Shown here: piece after piece, positions 15,669 through 24,222 of the stretch
Layout: every line of letters starts with the position of its first letter
How positions within the stretch are numbered: the first letter of the stretch is position 1
DNA from: Nocardia seriolae NBRC 15557
Lineage (GTDB): Bacteria; Actinomycetota; Actinomycetes; Mycobacteriales; Mycobacteriaceae
Reading direction: 5' to 3'
Length of the DNA stretch: 49,913 nucleotides
NCBI RefSeq assembly: GCF_007990715.1
Contig: NZ_BJWY01000041.1
Location: 1-49,913, forward strand
The notes under the pieces: generated by a model
What the model was told of the DNA's origin: nothing
What the model saw: the letters and a program-made list of their open reading frames with translations, nothing else
Database searches by the model: none
Translations under genes and position numbers: made by a program

Positions 15669-17393
15669 ATGACCCAACGCGACACCGATTTCGACGTGCT
15701 CATCGTCGGGTCCGGATTCGGCGGCAGTGTGAGCGCGCTGCGCCTGACCGAGAAGGGCTACAAGGTCGGGGTGCTCGAGGCCGGTCAGCGCTACGCCGAT
15801 GACGAGCTGCCCGAGACCAGCTGGGATCTGAAGAAGTTCCTGTGGGCGCCCAAGCTGGGCTGCTACGGCATCCAGCGCATCCATCCGCTGCGCGACGTGC
15901 TGATCCTCGCGGGCGCGGGCGGCGGCTCGCTCAACTACGCCAACACGCTCTATGTTCCGCCCGCGCCGTTCTTCGCCGACCCGCAGTGGCGCGAGATCAC
16001 CGACTGGCACGACGAGCTCATGCCCTACTACGAGCAGGCCCGCAAGATGCTGGGTGTGGTCACCAACCCGCACATGACCCCGGCCGACGAGGTGTTCAAG
16101 CAGGTCGCCGACGACCTGGGCGTGGGCGACACCTTCGTGCAGACCCCGGTCGGGGTGTTCTTCGGCGAGGCGGGCAAGACCGTGCCCGACCCGTTCTTCG
16201 GCGGCGCGGGCCCGCGCCGCACCGGCTGCATCGAATGCGGCGAGTGCATGACCGGCTGCCGCCACAATGCCAAGAACACCCTGGTCAAGAACTATCTGTA
16301 TCTCGCCGAATCCGGTGGCGCGCAGGTGTTCCCGATGACCACGGTCACCACCGTGCGCCCGCTGTCCGACGGCACCTGGGACGTGGAGACCGCCCGGACC
16401 GGGGCGTGGGTGCGCAAGCGGCCCAAGACCTACACCGCCAAGCACGTGATCCTCGCCGCGGGCACCCGCGGCACCCAGCAGTTGTTGTTCGCCATGCGCG
16501 ACAAGGGCGTACTGCCGCAGCTGTCGCCGCGACTGGGTGTGCTGACGCGCACGAACTCCGAGTCGATCGTGGGCGCGGCCACCCGCAAGGTGAATCCGGA
16601 GGTGGACTTCACCCGCGGTGTCGCCATCACCTCCTCGATCCACCCGACCCCCGACACCCATATCGAGCCGGTCCGCTACGGCAAGGGCTCCAACTCGATG
16701 GGCCTGCTGCAGACCCTGATGGTCGACGGCGGCGGGCGTATTCCACGCTGGCTGCGCTTCCTGGCCACGGTGCTGCGGCACCCGCTGATGCTGCTGCAGT
16801 TCATGTCGGTGAAGAACTGGAGCGAGCGCACCATCATCTCGCTGGTCATGCAGCATCTGGACAACTCGATCACCACCTACACCAAGCGCGGACTGTTCGG
16901 GCGCAAGCTGACCTCCAAACAGGGCCACGGCGAACCGAATCCGACCTGGATCCCGGTCGGCAACCAGGTCACCCGCGCGGTGGCCGAGAAGATCGGCGGC
17001 GTCGCGGGCGGCTCCTGGGGTGAGGTGTTCAATATCCCGCTGACCGCGCACTTCCTGGGCGGCGCGGCCATCGGCGCGGATCGCGAGCACGGTGTGATCG
17101 ACGCCTACCACCGCGTCTACGGCTACCCGACGCTGAGCGTGGTCGACGGTGCCGCGGTCTCGGCGAACCTGGGCGTGAACCCGTCGCTGACCATCACCGC
17201 GCAGGCCGAACGCGCGGTGGCCATGTGGCCCAACAACGGTGAGCTCGACACCCGTCCCGCCCAGGACGCGGGCTACACCCGCATTGCACCGGTTGCACCT
17301 GTGCATCCGATGGTTCCCGCGTCCGCCCCGGCCGCGCTGGTCCTGCCGATCGTCGAAATCCGCGGCGGCAACGCCGAATCCACGCCCGCCTGA
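15669..17393 (+). CDS. choD: GMC-family oxidoreductase, ChoD-like (putative cholesterol oxidase)
   Basis: A 574-residue FAD enzyme with an N-terminal dinucleotide loop (LIVGSGFGGSVSALRL). The cysteine-containing segment GCIECGECMTGCRHNAKNT and the C-terminal TAHFLGGAAIGADREHG and NPSLTITAQAER blocks match mycobacterial ChoD (Rv3409c) closely. ChoD is annotated as a cholesterol oxidase, though its true substrate in mycobacteria is disputed. The loop ILAGAGGGSLNYANT appears two residues shorter than the GxGVGGGSL pattern expected in the family. GGGAGA precedes the ATG. A long terminator follows. Confidence 0.88.
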   Translation: MTQRDTDFDVLIVGSGFGGSVSALRLTEKGYKVGVLEAGQRYADDELPETSWDLKKFLWAPKLGCYGIQRIHPLRDVLILAGAGGGSLNYANTLYVPPAPFFADPQWREITDWHDELMPYYEQARKMLGVVTNPHMTPADEVFKQVADDLGVGDTFVQTPVGVFFGEAGKTVPDPFFGGAGPRRTGCIECGECMTGCRHNAKNTLVKNYLYLAESGGAQVFPMTTVTTVRPLSDGTWDVETARTGAWVRKRPKTYTAKHVILAAGTRGTQQLLFAMRDKGVLPQLSPRLGVLTRTNSESIVGAATRKVNPEVDFTRGVAITSSIHPTPDTHIEPVRYGKGSNSMGLLQTLMVDGGGRIPRWLRFLATVLRHPLMLLQFMSVKNWSERTIISLVMQHLDNSITTYTKRGLFGRKLTSKQGHGEPNPTWIPVGNQVTRAVAEKIGGVAGGSWGEVFNIPLTAHFLGGAAIGADREHGVIDAYHRVYGYPTLSVVDGAAVSANLGVNPSLTITAQAERAVAMWPNNGELDTRPAQDAGYTRIAPVAPVHPMVPASAPAALVLPIVEIRGGNAESTPA

Positions 17394-17411
17394 GGACCCC
17401 ACGCCGATACC

Positions 17412-17449
17412 CACCGGCCCGCCGATCGATCACGATCGGCGGGCCGGTG
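17412..17449. terminator. Strong bidirectional hairpin terminator
   Basis: A perfect 17-base stem (17412-17428 with 17433-17449; left arm begins CACCGGCCCGCCG) closes on the loop ATCA. It lies between the convergent choD-like and HAD-like genes and has no long T run, as is common in actinobacterial terminators. Confidence 0.88.
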
Positions 17450-17475
17450 CGGCATTGCCGTGATCGGCGGCGCGG

Positions 17476-17949
17476 TCAGCGGGCGTGGATGTGGGCCATC
17501 GGGGAGGTGGGGGGCGGGACGTCGCCGACGGGGGCGTGGAATTCCTGCAGCGCGGCAAGGACATCCACGTGGCGGGCGGCGTAGCAGCGGACCTGGGGCA
17601 GGGCGTGGGCGACCTCGCTGCGTTCGAGGGGCTCGGCGTCGATGTAGCCGACCTGGTCCAGGCCCACGCCCAGGGTTTCGGCGATGCGGGTGATGGCCGC
17701 GGATTTGCGGCCCCAGCCGACCTCGACCGCGGCGAAGCGCTCGGACACGCCGTGGCGGCGCAATTGTTCCACCGTCCAGGCCCATTCGCCGCGGGAGGCG
17801 ACGGCGTGCATGACGCCGCGCTCACCGAGAATGCGCAGCGAGCGCGCGGCCTCGGCGCGCAGCGCTCCGGCGCTGGAGTCGCTCACCACCCCGTCCCACA
17901 GGGTGTTGTCGCATTCCCACACAAGCAGTTTCACGTTCGCGGCGTTCAT
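17476..17949 (-). CDS. HAD-IIIC/FkbH-like protein with altered catalytic motifs
   Basis: A 157-residue HAD-fold protein resembling the HAD-IIIC/FkbH domain. The first motif reads VWECDNTLWDG, so the expected nucleophilic aspartate of DxDNT is Glu12. The fourth motif reads YIDAEPLERSE, where an acidic DD pair is usual. Motifs II (AVASRGE) and III (GRKSAAI) retain Ser and Lys. Phosphatase or transferase chemistry through an aspartyl intermediate is therefore doubtful. The start at ATG 17949 has AGGGG 5 bases upstream. The neighbours give no pathway. Confidence 0.7.
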   Translation of the reverse strand: MNAANVKLLVWECDNTLWDGVVSDSSAGALRAEAARSLRILGERGVMHAVASRGEWAWTVEQLRRHGVSERFAAVEVGWGRKSAAITRIAETLGVGLDQVGYIDAEPLERSEVAHALPQVRCYAARHVDVLAALQEFHAPVGDVPPPTSPMAHIHAR

Positions 17950-18179
17950 CGAGCCCCTACCAGTCAGCAACCATCCGGTACCAAGGGTGCCGGACGGTCC
18001 CCTCTTTCACGAACCGCCCTGCGCGTGCCATCGTAGGGGCTGTCTGGGCCAATGCACCAGCGCGGGCATGTTTCGGAACGCTGAAGTTCCTTCTGCCCAG
18101 CGGGTTCGATACGTGTCTGATTGCCGCTGGTAGCGTCGGATGCGGGTGGGATGGATCGATACGAAAGGGGCGATTGCCC

Positions 18180-18731
18180 ATGCGGCGGCGCTGGAAACTC
18201 GCGGGCGGCCCGCCCGTGCTCGCACTGGCACTGGTACTTACCGGTTGCGGTGCGGCCGAGGAGTCCGCGCCGGTGGTGGTGAGTTCGCTGACGCTGGCCC
18301 CGCCGGCCCCCGCGCCCACCTCCGCCGCGGCGGCCGGGCAGCCCTCGGGTTCGGCCGCGCCCGTGCCCGGCCCGGCGCCGACCGCGCCGGTGGCGGGCGT
18401 GCCGACCGTGGACCCGTTCCCGGATCAGGCGCTCATCGACCACGCCGACTGGACCGATGACATCGACGGCCGCCGGTTGCGCATCTACCCGACCACCGCC
18501 GGGCGCAAGGACCGCTTCCCCGCCGCCCTGGACCGGGCGTGGCAGGAGGTCCTGACCGCGGCACCCGATGCCGACACCCCGGGCATGTACGACCAATTCC
18601 GTTGCCACTGGGAGTGGGCGCGGGTGGTCGCGCCCGACAAGACCAGCTGGAACATCGAACCGTGGCGGCCCGCGGTGGGCTACGACGCGACGGTGGCGGC
18701 CATGTGCAATCCGGGCGGCCCCGAACGCTGA
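18180..18731 (+). CDS. DUF2599 lipoprotein
   Basis: A 183-residue lipoprotein with a signal peptide and the lipobox LTGC (LALVLTGCGAA). A Pro/Ala-rich spacer of about 45 residues precedes a C-terminal DUF2599 domain (QFRCHWEWARV, NIEPWRPAVGY, MCNPGGPE). Two cysteines in the mature domain may form a disulfide. The ATG at 18180 has AAGGGG upstream. The domain occurs in actinobacterial envelope proteins, but its function is not known. It precedes the sulfur/PLP operon by 144 bases and may be unrelated. Confidence 0.85.
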   Translation: MRRRWKLAGGPPVLALALVLTGCGAAEESAPVVVSSLTLAPPAPAPTSAAAAGQPSGSAAPVPGPAPTAPVAGVPTVDPFPDQALIDHADWTDDIDGRRLRIYPTTAGRKDRFPAALDRAWQEVLTAAPDADTPGMYDQFRCHWEWARVVAPDKTSWNIEPWRPAVGYDATVAAMCNPGGPER

Positions 18732-18875
18732 TCCGGTTCCTGCCCGCGGTAACGAAGCCGTTGCGACGAAACCGGTTGCCCGCGAGAACCTTCGAGCGCA
18801 GCAGCAATTGTGCGTATCGTGGAAAAGAACCAGCGCTGGTGTGGTCCAGCGCGACTTCTGGGAGGGAGGGCACCG

Positions 18876-20174
18876 GTGCACGCCTGGGCGCCCGCGACCT
18901 CTACACCCACGCCGTCCGCCGTCCCGGATCCGGCGTGCCCGGGGGTGCGCGAGCTGTTCCCCGCCCTGGGCCGGACCTCGGAGGTCTACCTGGATTCGGC
19001 TTCGACCACCCAGAAGCCGCTGCCGGTGATCGACGCGGTGCGCCGGTATCACAGCGAACACACCGCCAATGCCGGGCGCGGCACCTATCCGTGGGCCTCG
19101 CAGCTGACCCGGAGCGTCGAGCAGGTGCGCGTGGCGATGGCCGAATTCATCGGGGCCGCACCGCAGGAGGTGGTCTTCACCGGCGGGGCCACGGCCGGAT
19201 TGAACGCGGTGGCCCTGTCGTGGGCGTTGACGAATCTGCGCGACGGCGACGAAATCCTCTACAGCCCACGCGATCACGCCTCGAACGTGTATCCGTGGCT
19301 GCGGTTGCGGGGGTTGCTGGGCGGTTTCGGGCGCACCATCCGGTTGGTCCCGTATCCGGTCACCGCGCTGGGCGAGGCCGATATCGAGGCGCTGGCCGCG
19401 CGGATCACCCCGCGCACCCGCTTGATCACCGTGAGCCATCTGCATCACGTGTTCGGGGCGCTGACCACCCTCGAAGAGCTGCGCGGGCGCATCGATCCCG
19501 CGATCGCGCTGTGCTTCGACTGCAGCCAGTCCGGTGGGCATCTGCCGGTGCGGGTGGACGAGCTGGACGCGGATTTCGCGGTGTTCTCCGCGCACAAGAT
19601 GTTCGGCGCGCCCGGGCTGGGGGTGCTGTACTGCCGCGCCCGACGCCACGGCGAGCTGACGCCGTTCCTGCCCGGCGGCAATTCGGCGGTGGCACCGGAT
19701 GATTCGGGTCTGCTGAGCGGGCCGATGCCGGGGTTGCTCGAGGGCGGCACCCACAACCTGCCCGGCATTCTCGCCCTCGGCGCGGCCCTCGAGGTGCTGG
19801 ACGAGCTGGGCGTGGCGGCCATCGCCTCCCACAATCGGGCCCTGACGCTGCGCTTGATCGCGGGCCTGCGCGAGATCGCGGGGGTGGAGTTCCGGCCCGG
19901 CCCGGCCTACGCGCCGTGTGCGACCGGCTACGGGATCGTGTCGTTCACCCTGGCCGGGATCAGCGCCACCGATCTGGGTTTCGTGCTCGGCGAGCTGGGT
20001 TTCCTGGTGCGCACGGGCGCGCACTGCGTGCCCACCGGCACCGAACCGACCGACCGGGATTCCGCGGGGGCCGACGAGGATTCGGTGCGGGTGTCCACCC
20101 ACGTCTACACCACCTTCGACGAAATCGACCGGTTCACCGAGTGTGTCGCCACGATCGCCGAGGAGGTCTCTTGA
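18876..20174 (+). CDS. SufS-like class V PLP enzyme (putative cysteine desulfurase)
   Basis: A 432-residue fold-I class V aminotransferase-family enzyme. It has YLDSASTTQKPLPVI near residue 40, the PLP-lysine motif FSAHKMFG (Lys241) and RTGAHC (Cys384), which aligns with the persulfide-forming cysteine of SufS. The family releases sulfur from cysteine as an enzyme persulfide. The GTG start at 18876 follows a GGGAGGGAGGG run. It is the first of four genes joined by 1- or 4-base overlaps. No suf, isc or thi genes are present, so the sulfur may be used within this operon. Cysteine/selenocysteine lyase or a non-desulfurase class V enzyme are alternatives. Confidence 0.8.
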   Translation: MHAWAPATSTPTPSAVPDPACPGVRELFPALGRTSEVYLDSASTTQKPLPVIDAVRRYHSEHTANAGRGTYPWASQLTRSVEQVRVAMAEFIGAAPQEVVFTGGATAGLNAVALSWALTNLRDGDEILYSPRDHASNVYPWLRLRGLLGGFGRTIRLVPYPVTALGEADIEALAARITPRTRLITVSHLHHVFGALTTLEELRGRIDPAIALCFDCSQSGGHLPVRVDELDADFAVFSAHKMFGAPGLGVLYCRARRHGELTPFLPGGNSAVAPDDSGLLSGPMPGLLEGGTHNLPGILALGAALEVLDELGVAAIASHNRALTLRLIAGLREIAGVEFRPGPAYAPCATGYGIVSFTLAGISATDLGFVLGELGFLVRTGAHCVPTGTEPTDRDSAGADEDSVRVSTHVYTTFDEIDRFTECVATIAEEVS

Positions 20175-21433
20175 GCACCACCGGCCCCGAACCCCGCTAC
20201 GACCGCCGCGCCGCCTCGCGGGTGCTGGCCGCGCTGGCCCGGCCCGGATTGGGCGCGGCCCCGGTGCTACCGGAGCCGGCGCGCATCGAATACACCGCCG
20301 CGGCACTGAAACCGGAGCCGGGCTCGCAGCTGACGCTGTCGCAGCGGCTGTATCTGGAACGGTTCATGCGCCCGTGCCGTGCCGACCAGGTGACCAGCGC
20401 CAGCCATCGCATCGCCTGGACCGACAGCGACGGCATCCCCAATACCGGGCACTACCGCGCCGGGGGCCTGGGCCCGATCGTGCCGATCGCCATGCGCGAG
20501 ACGGTGCTGACGCTGTGGCACGCGCTCGCGGCCGATACCGCGCTGGCTCAGCGCATATCGGAGCTGAGCCCGCGCGAGCAGGCGGTGCTCGAGGGCGCCA
20601 CCACCGATCACCGGCCGCACGAGATCTTCCGGGTCGGTATCGAGGCGGCCGGGCGAGCGCTGGCCCAGCACGCGCTGCTGGCGCGCTGGACCCCGTATCG
20701 CAGTGCGGCCGAATTCGCGGTCGGGATGCGGGATTCGGGCCTGTACTCGGCGGTGGCCACGCGCTGGTACTGGGAGTTGCAGGCCTCGAGCTACCGGCGC
20801 GGCATGATCGCGGTCACCCTGGCCACCCAACCCGATGGGACCGTTCGGTATTCGGCGGAGACGGTGGCGACCCTGCGCGCCATGAAGGACATGACCATCG
20901 AGGACGCGCACCGGGTCATGCGCCGCGCCACCCATGTCGAGGGACTGAGCGTGGCCGAGGCCATCGCCAAGTATCACGACGAGCTGGATCTGATCTCCCG
21001 CCAGTACGCGCTGCTGCCGCCGGGGACGCGGCCCGCGTGCCTGGCGGCCATGCCCCATCCGCTCGACGGCGAGCACTACAGCATCCTGCCGGTGGTGATC
21101 GACAAGTTCACCGACGTGTTCACCCGGCTGGTGGATCGCCTCACCGTCGCCGAGGTCCCGGCCCAGACCGGTTCGGAGACCGGCGAACTGGCCACCGAGG
21201 ACCGGATCTTCTATGTGCCCGACATGACCTGCAAGCATTGCATCCGCACCGTGACCGGGGTGCTGGAGTCGATGAGCATCGGCGTGAGCGAGATCGACCT
21301 GATCAGCAAACGGGTGATCGCCGATTTCCGCAGTCCGCGCAACCGCCACCGCGCCTTCGAGGCCCTGCGCGACGGCGGTTACAACCCGACCCTGGTCACC
21401 CCCGCGCCCGCGGCCAGCGAAACCGCCGTATGA
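20171..21433 (+). CDS. Unrecognised protein with C-terminal HMA metal-binding domain
   Basis: A 420-residue protein. The first about 340 residues match no family recognised here. They are helix-rich and contain charged segments such as LYLERFMRPCRAD, DSDGIPNTGHYRAGGLGP and THVEGLSVAEAIAKYHDEL. Residues about 345-405 form a heavy-metal-associated domain: FYVPDMTCKHC with Cys354 and Cys357, IDLISKRVIADF and a final DGGYNPTLV. HMA domains carry Cu+ or Zn2+. The TTG start overlaps the stop of the SufS-like gene (TTGA), with AGGAGG 4 bases upstream, and the end overlaps the next gene by 4 bases. It could be a metallochaperone fused to a new enzyme or scaffold. Confidence 0.82.
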   Translation: MSTTGPEPRYDRRAASRVLAALARPGLGAAPVLPEPARIEYTAAALKPEPGSQLTLSQRLYLERFMRPCRADQVTSASHRIAWTDSDGIPNTGHYRAGGLGPIVPIAMRETVLTLWHALAADTALAQRISELSPREQAVLEGATTDHRPHEIFRVGIEAAGRALAQHALLARWTPYRSAAEFAVGMRDSGLYSAVATRWYWELQASSYRRGMIAVTLATQPDGTVRYSAETVATLRAMKDMTIEDAHRVMRRATHVEGLSVAEAIAKYHDELDLISRQYALLPPGTRPACLAAMPHPLDGEHYSILPVVIDKFTDVFTRLVDRLTVAEVPAQTGSETGELATEDRIFYVPDMTCKHCIRTVTGVLESMSIGVSEIDLISKRVIADFRSPRNRHRAFEALRDGGYNPTLVTPAPAASETAV

Positions 21434-22860
21434 CGGCTGATGCGCCGCCGGGACTTCCGGCGAAGATGCATGCGCTGGTGCGGGCCTTCGTGGCCGCACC
21501 GGGCGCGGTCGAGGCGGCGGTGGCCGAGTTCGGCTCGCCCGCGCATCTGGTGTTTCCGCAGGTGTTCGCCGAGAACCTGGAGCGGATGCGGGCGGTGCTG
21601 GCGGCGCGGGTGAGCGGGTTCCGGATCTGCTACGCGCACAAGGTGAATCAGTCGCGCGCGTTCGTGTCCACCGCCGCCGCGGCCGGGGTGGGCATCGATG
21701 TGGCCTCGGCCGCGGAGCTGCACAGCGCGCTCGGGGCCGGGTTCGGCGCGGCCCGGATCGAGGTGACCGGACCCAAGGGCGAGGCGCTGGTGCGGGAGCT
21801 GGTGGAGGCCGGGGTGACGATCAATGTGGACAACCCGTGGGAGCTCGAACGCATTGCCGCGCTGACGGCCCCGGGGGCACGGGTGCCGGTGCTGGTGCGG
21901 GTGTGCGGGTTCGAGGGGAGCCCGGTGAGCCGGTTCGGGGTGCCGGTGGGGCGCATCGACGCGGTGTTGAAGACGCTGTGCGCGGAGCGGGAGCGAATCG
22001 AGTTCCGCGGGTTCGCCTTCCATCTGGACTCCGGCGAGCCCGCCGAGCGGATCCGGGCGGTGGACAGTTGCCTGGGGTTGACCGAGCGCGCCTACGCGGC
22101 CGGGCTGACACCGTCGGTACTGAACATCGGCGGCGGATTCCGGCAGGTGTTCACCGCGGATGCGACGGCATTCGATGCGTATGTGCACGCGCTGCGCGAA
22201 TCGCTGCTGGGTCGCGGGGAGCAGATGACCTGGGGCGGAAACACTTTCGGGTTCCGCGTCGAGGACGGCGCGGTGCACGGGACACCGGTTTTTCACAAAT
22301 ACGCCAACATTGTGGATGCCGACGAGATGCTGGCCGATCTGCTCGATACCGGCCTGGACGCGCACGGGGGCCGCACGATCGCGCAGATCGCGGCGGAGAA
22401 CCTCCTCGACATCTGGCTGGAGCCGGGTAAGGCGCTGGTGGATCACGCCGGAATCACGGTGGCGCGGGTGGAATTCGTCAAGGAGACCGCCGACGGTGCC
22501 ACGCTGGTCAATCTGGATCTGAGCCGCGACACCGTCACCCCCGCCGATCAGGAGGTGATGGTGGATCCGATCCTGATACCCGCCGGTGCCCACGAGGCCG
22601 CGAATTCGGCTGTCACGGGGGTGTTTCTGGCCGGGCGACTGTGTTTGGAGCGGGATCTGATCACCAATCACCGGGTGTGGCTGCCGCGGTGTCCCGCACC
22701 GGGGGATCTGCTGGTGTTCCCCAATACCGCCGCCTATCACATGGATTTGTCGGCAGCGCGCGCATCGATGCATTCGGTGCCGTCCAAACTGGCCGTGGCG
22801 CGACGGTCGGGGACGTTTGCGGTCTGCCGCGACGTCGACTACCGGCACGAGGTGGGCTGA
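21430..22860 (+). CDS. Y4yA-type fold-III PLP enzyme (amino-acid decarboxylase family)
   Basis: A 476-residue member of the alanine-racemase-fold decarboxylase family. The PLP lysine is Lys71 in ICYAHKVNQS. Glycine-rich phosphate-binding NIGGGF, VSRFGVP, EPGKALVDHAG, GRLCLERD (the active-site cysteine position of diaminopimelate/ornithine decarboxylases) and a late AAYHMDL are present. The overall form resembles proteins named Y4yA in rhizobia. The substrate is probably an amino-acid-like molecule, perhaps a sulfur-containing product of its neighbours. It begins with ATGA overlapping the previous stop. Confidence 0.82.
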   Translation: MTADAPPGLPAKMHALVRAFVAAPGAVEAAVAEFGSPAHLVFPQVFAENLERMRAVLAARVSGFRICYAHKVNQSRAFVSTAAAAGVGIDVASAAELHSALGAGFGAARIEVTGPKGEALVRELVEAGVTINVDNPWELERIAALTAPGARVPVLVRVCGFEGSPVSRFGVPVGRIDAVLKTLCAERERIEFRGFAFHLDSGEPAERIRAVDSCLGLTERAYAAGLTPSVLNIGGGFRQVFTADATAFDAYVHALRESLLGRGEQMTWGGNTFGFRVEDGAVHGTPVFHKYANIVDADEMLADLLDTGLDAHGGRTIAQIAAENLLDIWLEPGKALVDHAGITVARVEFVKETADGATLVNLDLSRDTVTPADQEVMVDPILIPAGAHEAANSAVTGVFLAGRLCLERDLITNHRVWLPRCPAPGDLLVFPNTAAYHMDLSAARASMHSVPSKLAVARRSGTFAVCRDVDYRHEVG

Positions 22861-24185
22861 TGCGCTACGACCACATCACCGAGCTGATCGGCAATACCCC
22901 ACTGCTGCGGCTGGATCCGGGCGTGCACGGGCTGGCGCACGTGGAGCTCTACGCCAAGCTCGAGTTCTACAACCCGTTCGGGTCGGTCAAAGACCGGGTC
23001 GCGTGGGGCATGATCCGCGACGACCTCGACGACATCGTGGCCCGCAAGCAGGGCTTCATCGAGGCCTCGAGCGGCAATACCGCCAAGGCGCTGCGGGTGC
23101 TGGCCGCCATGCACGGGCTGCGGCTGCGCGCGGTCACCAATCGCATCAAGGTGGCCGAGGTGCGAGAGCTGTTGCAGCTGTTGGGCACCGACATCGAGGA
23201 GCTGCCCGGTTTGTCGGAGTGCCCGGATCCGACCGCGCCCAACGATGTGTACTCGGTCATCGAGTCGACCATGTCGCGCACGCCCGGCGCGTGGTATCAC
23301 CCCTCGCAGTACACCAGCGAGAAGAACATCGAGGCCCACTATCAGGGCACCGGGCGCGAGATCCACGAGGATCTCACCCGCGACGGCATCAACCGGGTGG
23401 ACTACCTCATCGGCGGGCTGGGCACCACCGGGTCCACCCGGGGCACGGCCACGTTTCTGCGCAAACACAATCCGGGCCTCGAGACCATCGCGGTGGTCTC
23501 CGAGCGCGGCGATTTCATCCCCGGCATCCGCTCGGAGACCGAGATGTGGGACGTGGGCCTGTTCCAGCCCGACTTCTACGACCGCATCATCGCCGTCGAG
23601 GCCGGATACGCCGTCGACGCCACCTTGCGACTGGCCACCGGCCACGGCGTGCTGGCCGGGCCGACCAGCGGCGCCACCTACGCCGCGGCCCTGGATTTCC
23701 TGAAAACCGTGCCGCCGCGGCCGGATCCGCTGATCGCGGTGTTCATCGTCTGCGACCGCCTCGAGCCCTACCTGTCCTACATCCGCAAGCGCCGCCCCGA
23801 ACTGTTCGGCAGACCCGGGCGCGCCCCAGCCCCCACCGCCGCCGAACTGGCCGCCACCCCGACCCTGTCCCCCGACGCCCTCGAAGACCTGGACCGCGCC
23901 GCCCGCCCCACCATCGTCGACACCCGCGGCGCCATGGCCTACCGCATCGCCCACGTCCCCGGCGCACTCAACATCCGCGACGACCAGCTCGACGACATGC
24001 TCACCCAGGGCGTCCCCTTCTCCCGTTCCCGCCCCGTCGTTTTCGTCTGCCCCGTCGGCGAGCTGTCCCTGCGCTTCGCCGCCCTGGCCCGCCGCGCCGG
24101 CTACGACGCCTACAGCCTCGCGGGCGGCATCACCGCCTGGCGCGATGCGGGCAAGCCCATGGAGTCGGCCCCGCGCCCGGACTGA
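22860..24185 (+). CDS. Cysteine synthase-like PLP enzyme fused to a rhodanese domain
   Basis: A 441-residue two-domain protein. Residues about 1-320 are a fold-II beta-substitution enzyme: LIGNTPLLRL, GSVKDR with PLP lysine Lys44, ASSGNTAKAL, GGLGTTGSTRG and GPTSGATYAAA. Residues about 345-440 are a rhodanese domain with DTRGAMAYRIAHVPGALNI and FVCPVGELS, where Cys397 sits at the persulfide-carrying position, and a final LAGGITAWRDAGKPM. A rhodanese fused to a cysteine synthase suggests direct delivery of sulfane sulfur to an activated serine-like acceptor. Its start overlaps the previous stop by 1 base (TGATG). It is the last gene of the operon. Confidence 0.88.
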   Translation: MRYDHITELIGNTPLLRLDPGVHGLAHVELYAKLEFYNPFGSVKDRVAWGMIRDDLDDIVARKQGFIEASSGNTAKALRVLAAMHGLRLRAVTNRIKVAEVRELLQLLGTDIEELPGLSECPDPTAPNDVYSVIESTMSRTPGAWYHPSQYTSEKNIEAHYQGTGREIHEDLTRDGINRVDYLIGGLGTTGSTRGTATFLRKHNPGLETIAVVSERGDFIPGIRSETEMWDVGLFQPDFYDRIIAVEAGYAVDATLRLATGHGVLAGPTSGATYAAALDFLKTVPPRPDPLIAVFIVCDRLEPYLSYIRKRRPELFGRPGRAPAPTAAELAATPTLSPDALEDLDRAARPTIVDTRGAMAYRIAHVPGALNIRDDQLDDMLTQGVPFSRSRPVVFVCPVGELSLRFAALARRAGYDAYSLAGGITAWRDAGKPMESAPRPD

Positions 24186-24222
24186 CCCCCGAGTCGGCAA
24201 ACAGCGCACCTGCCTCCGCGTT

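Noticed and set aside
15588..17414. Minus-strand frame of about 600 codons opposite the ChoD-like gene
   Set aside because: Shadow of the ChoD-like gene, with no domain and no ribosome-binding site.
17964..20306. Very long minus-strand open frame opposite the lipoprotein and SufS-like genes
   Set aside because: High GC content removes stops from the antisense frame. Its translation is Arg/His/Gly-rich without domains, and the + strand genes have clear motifs.
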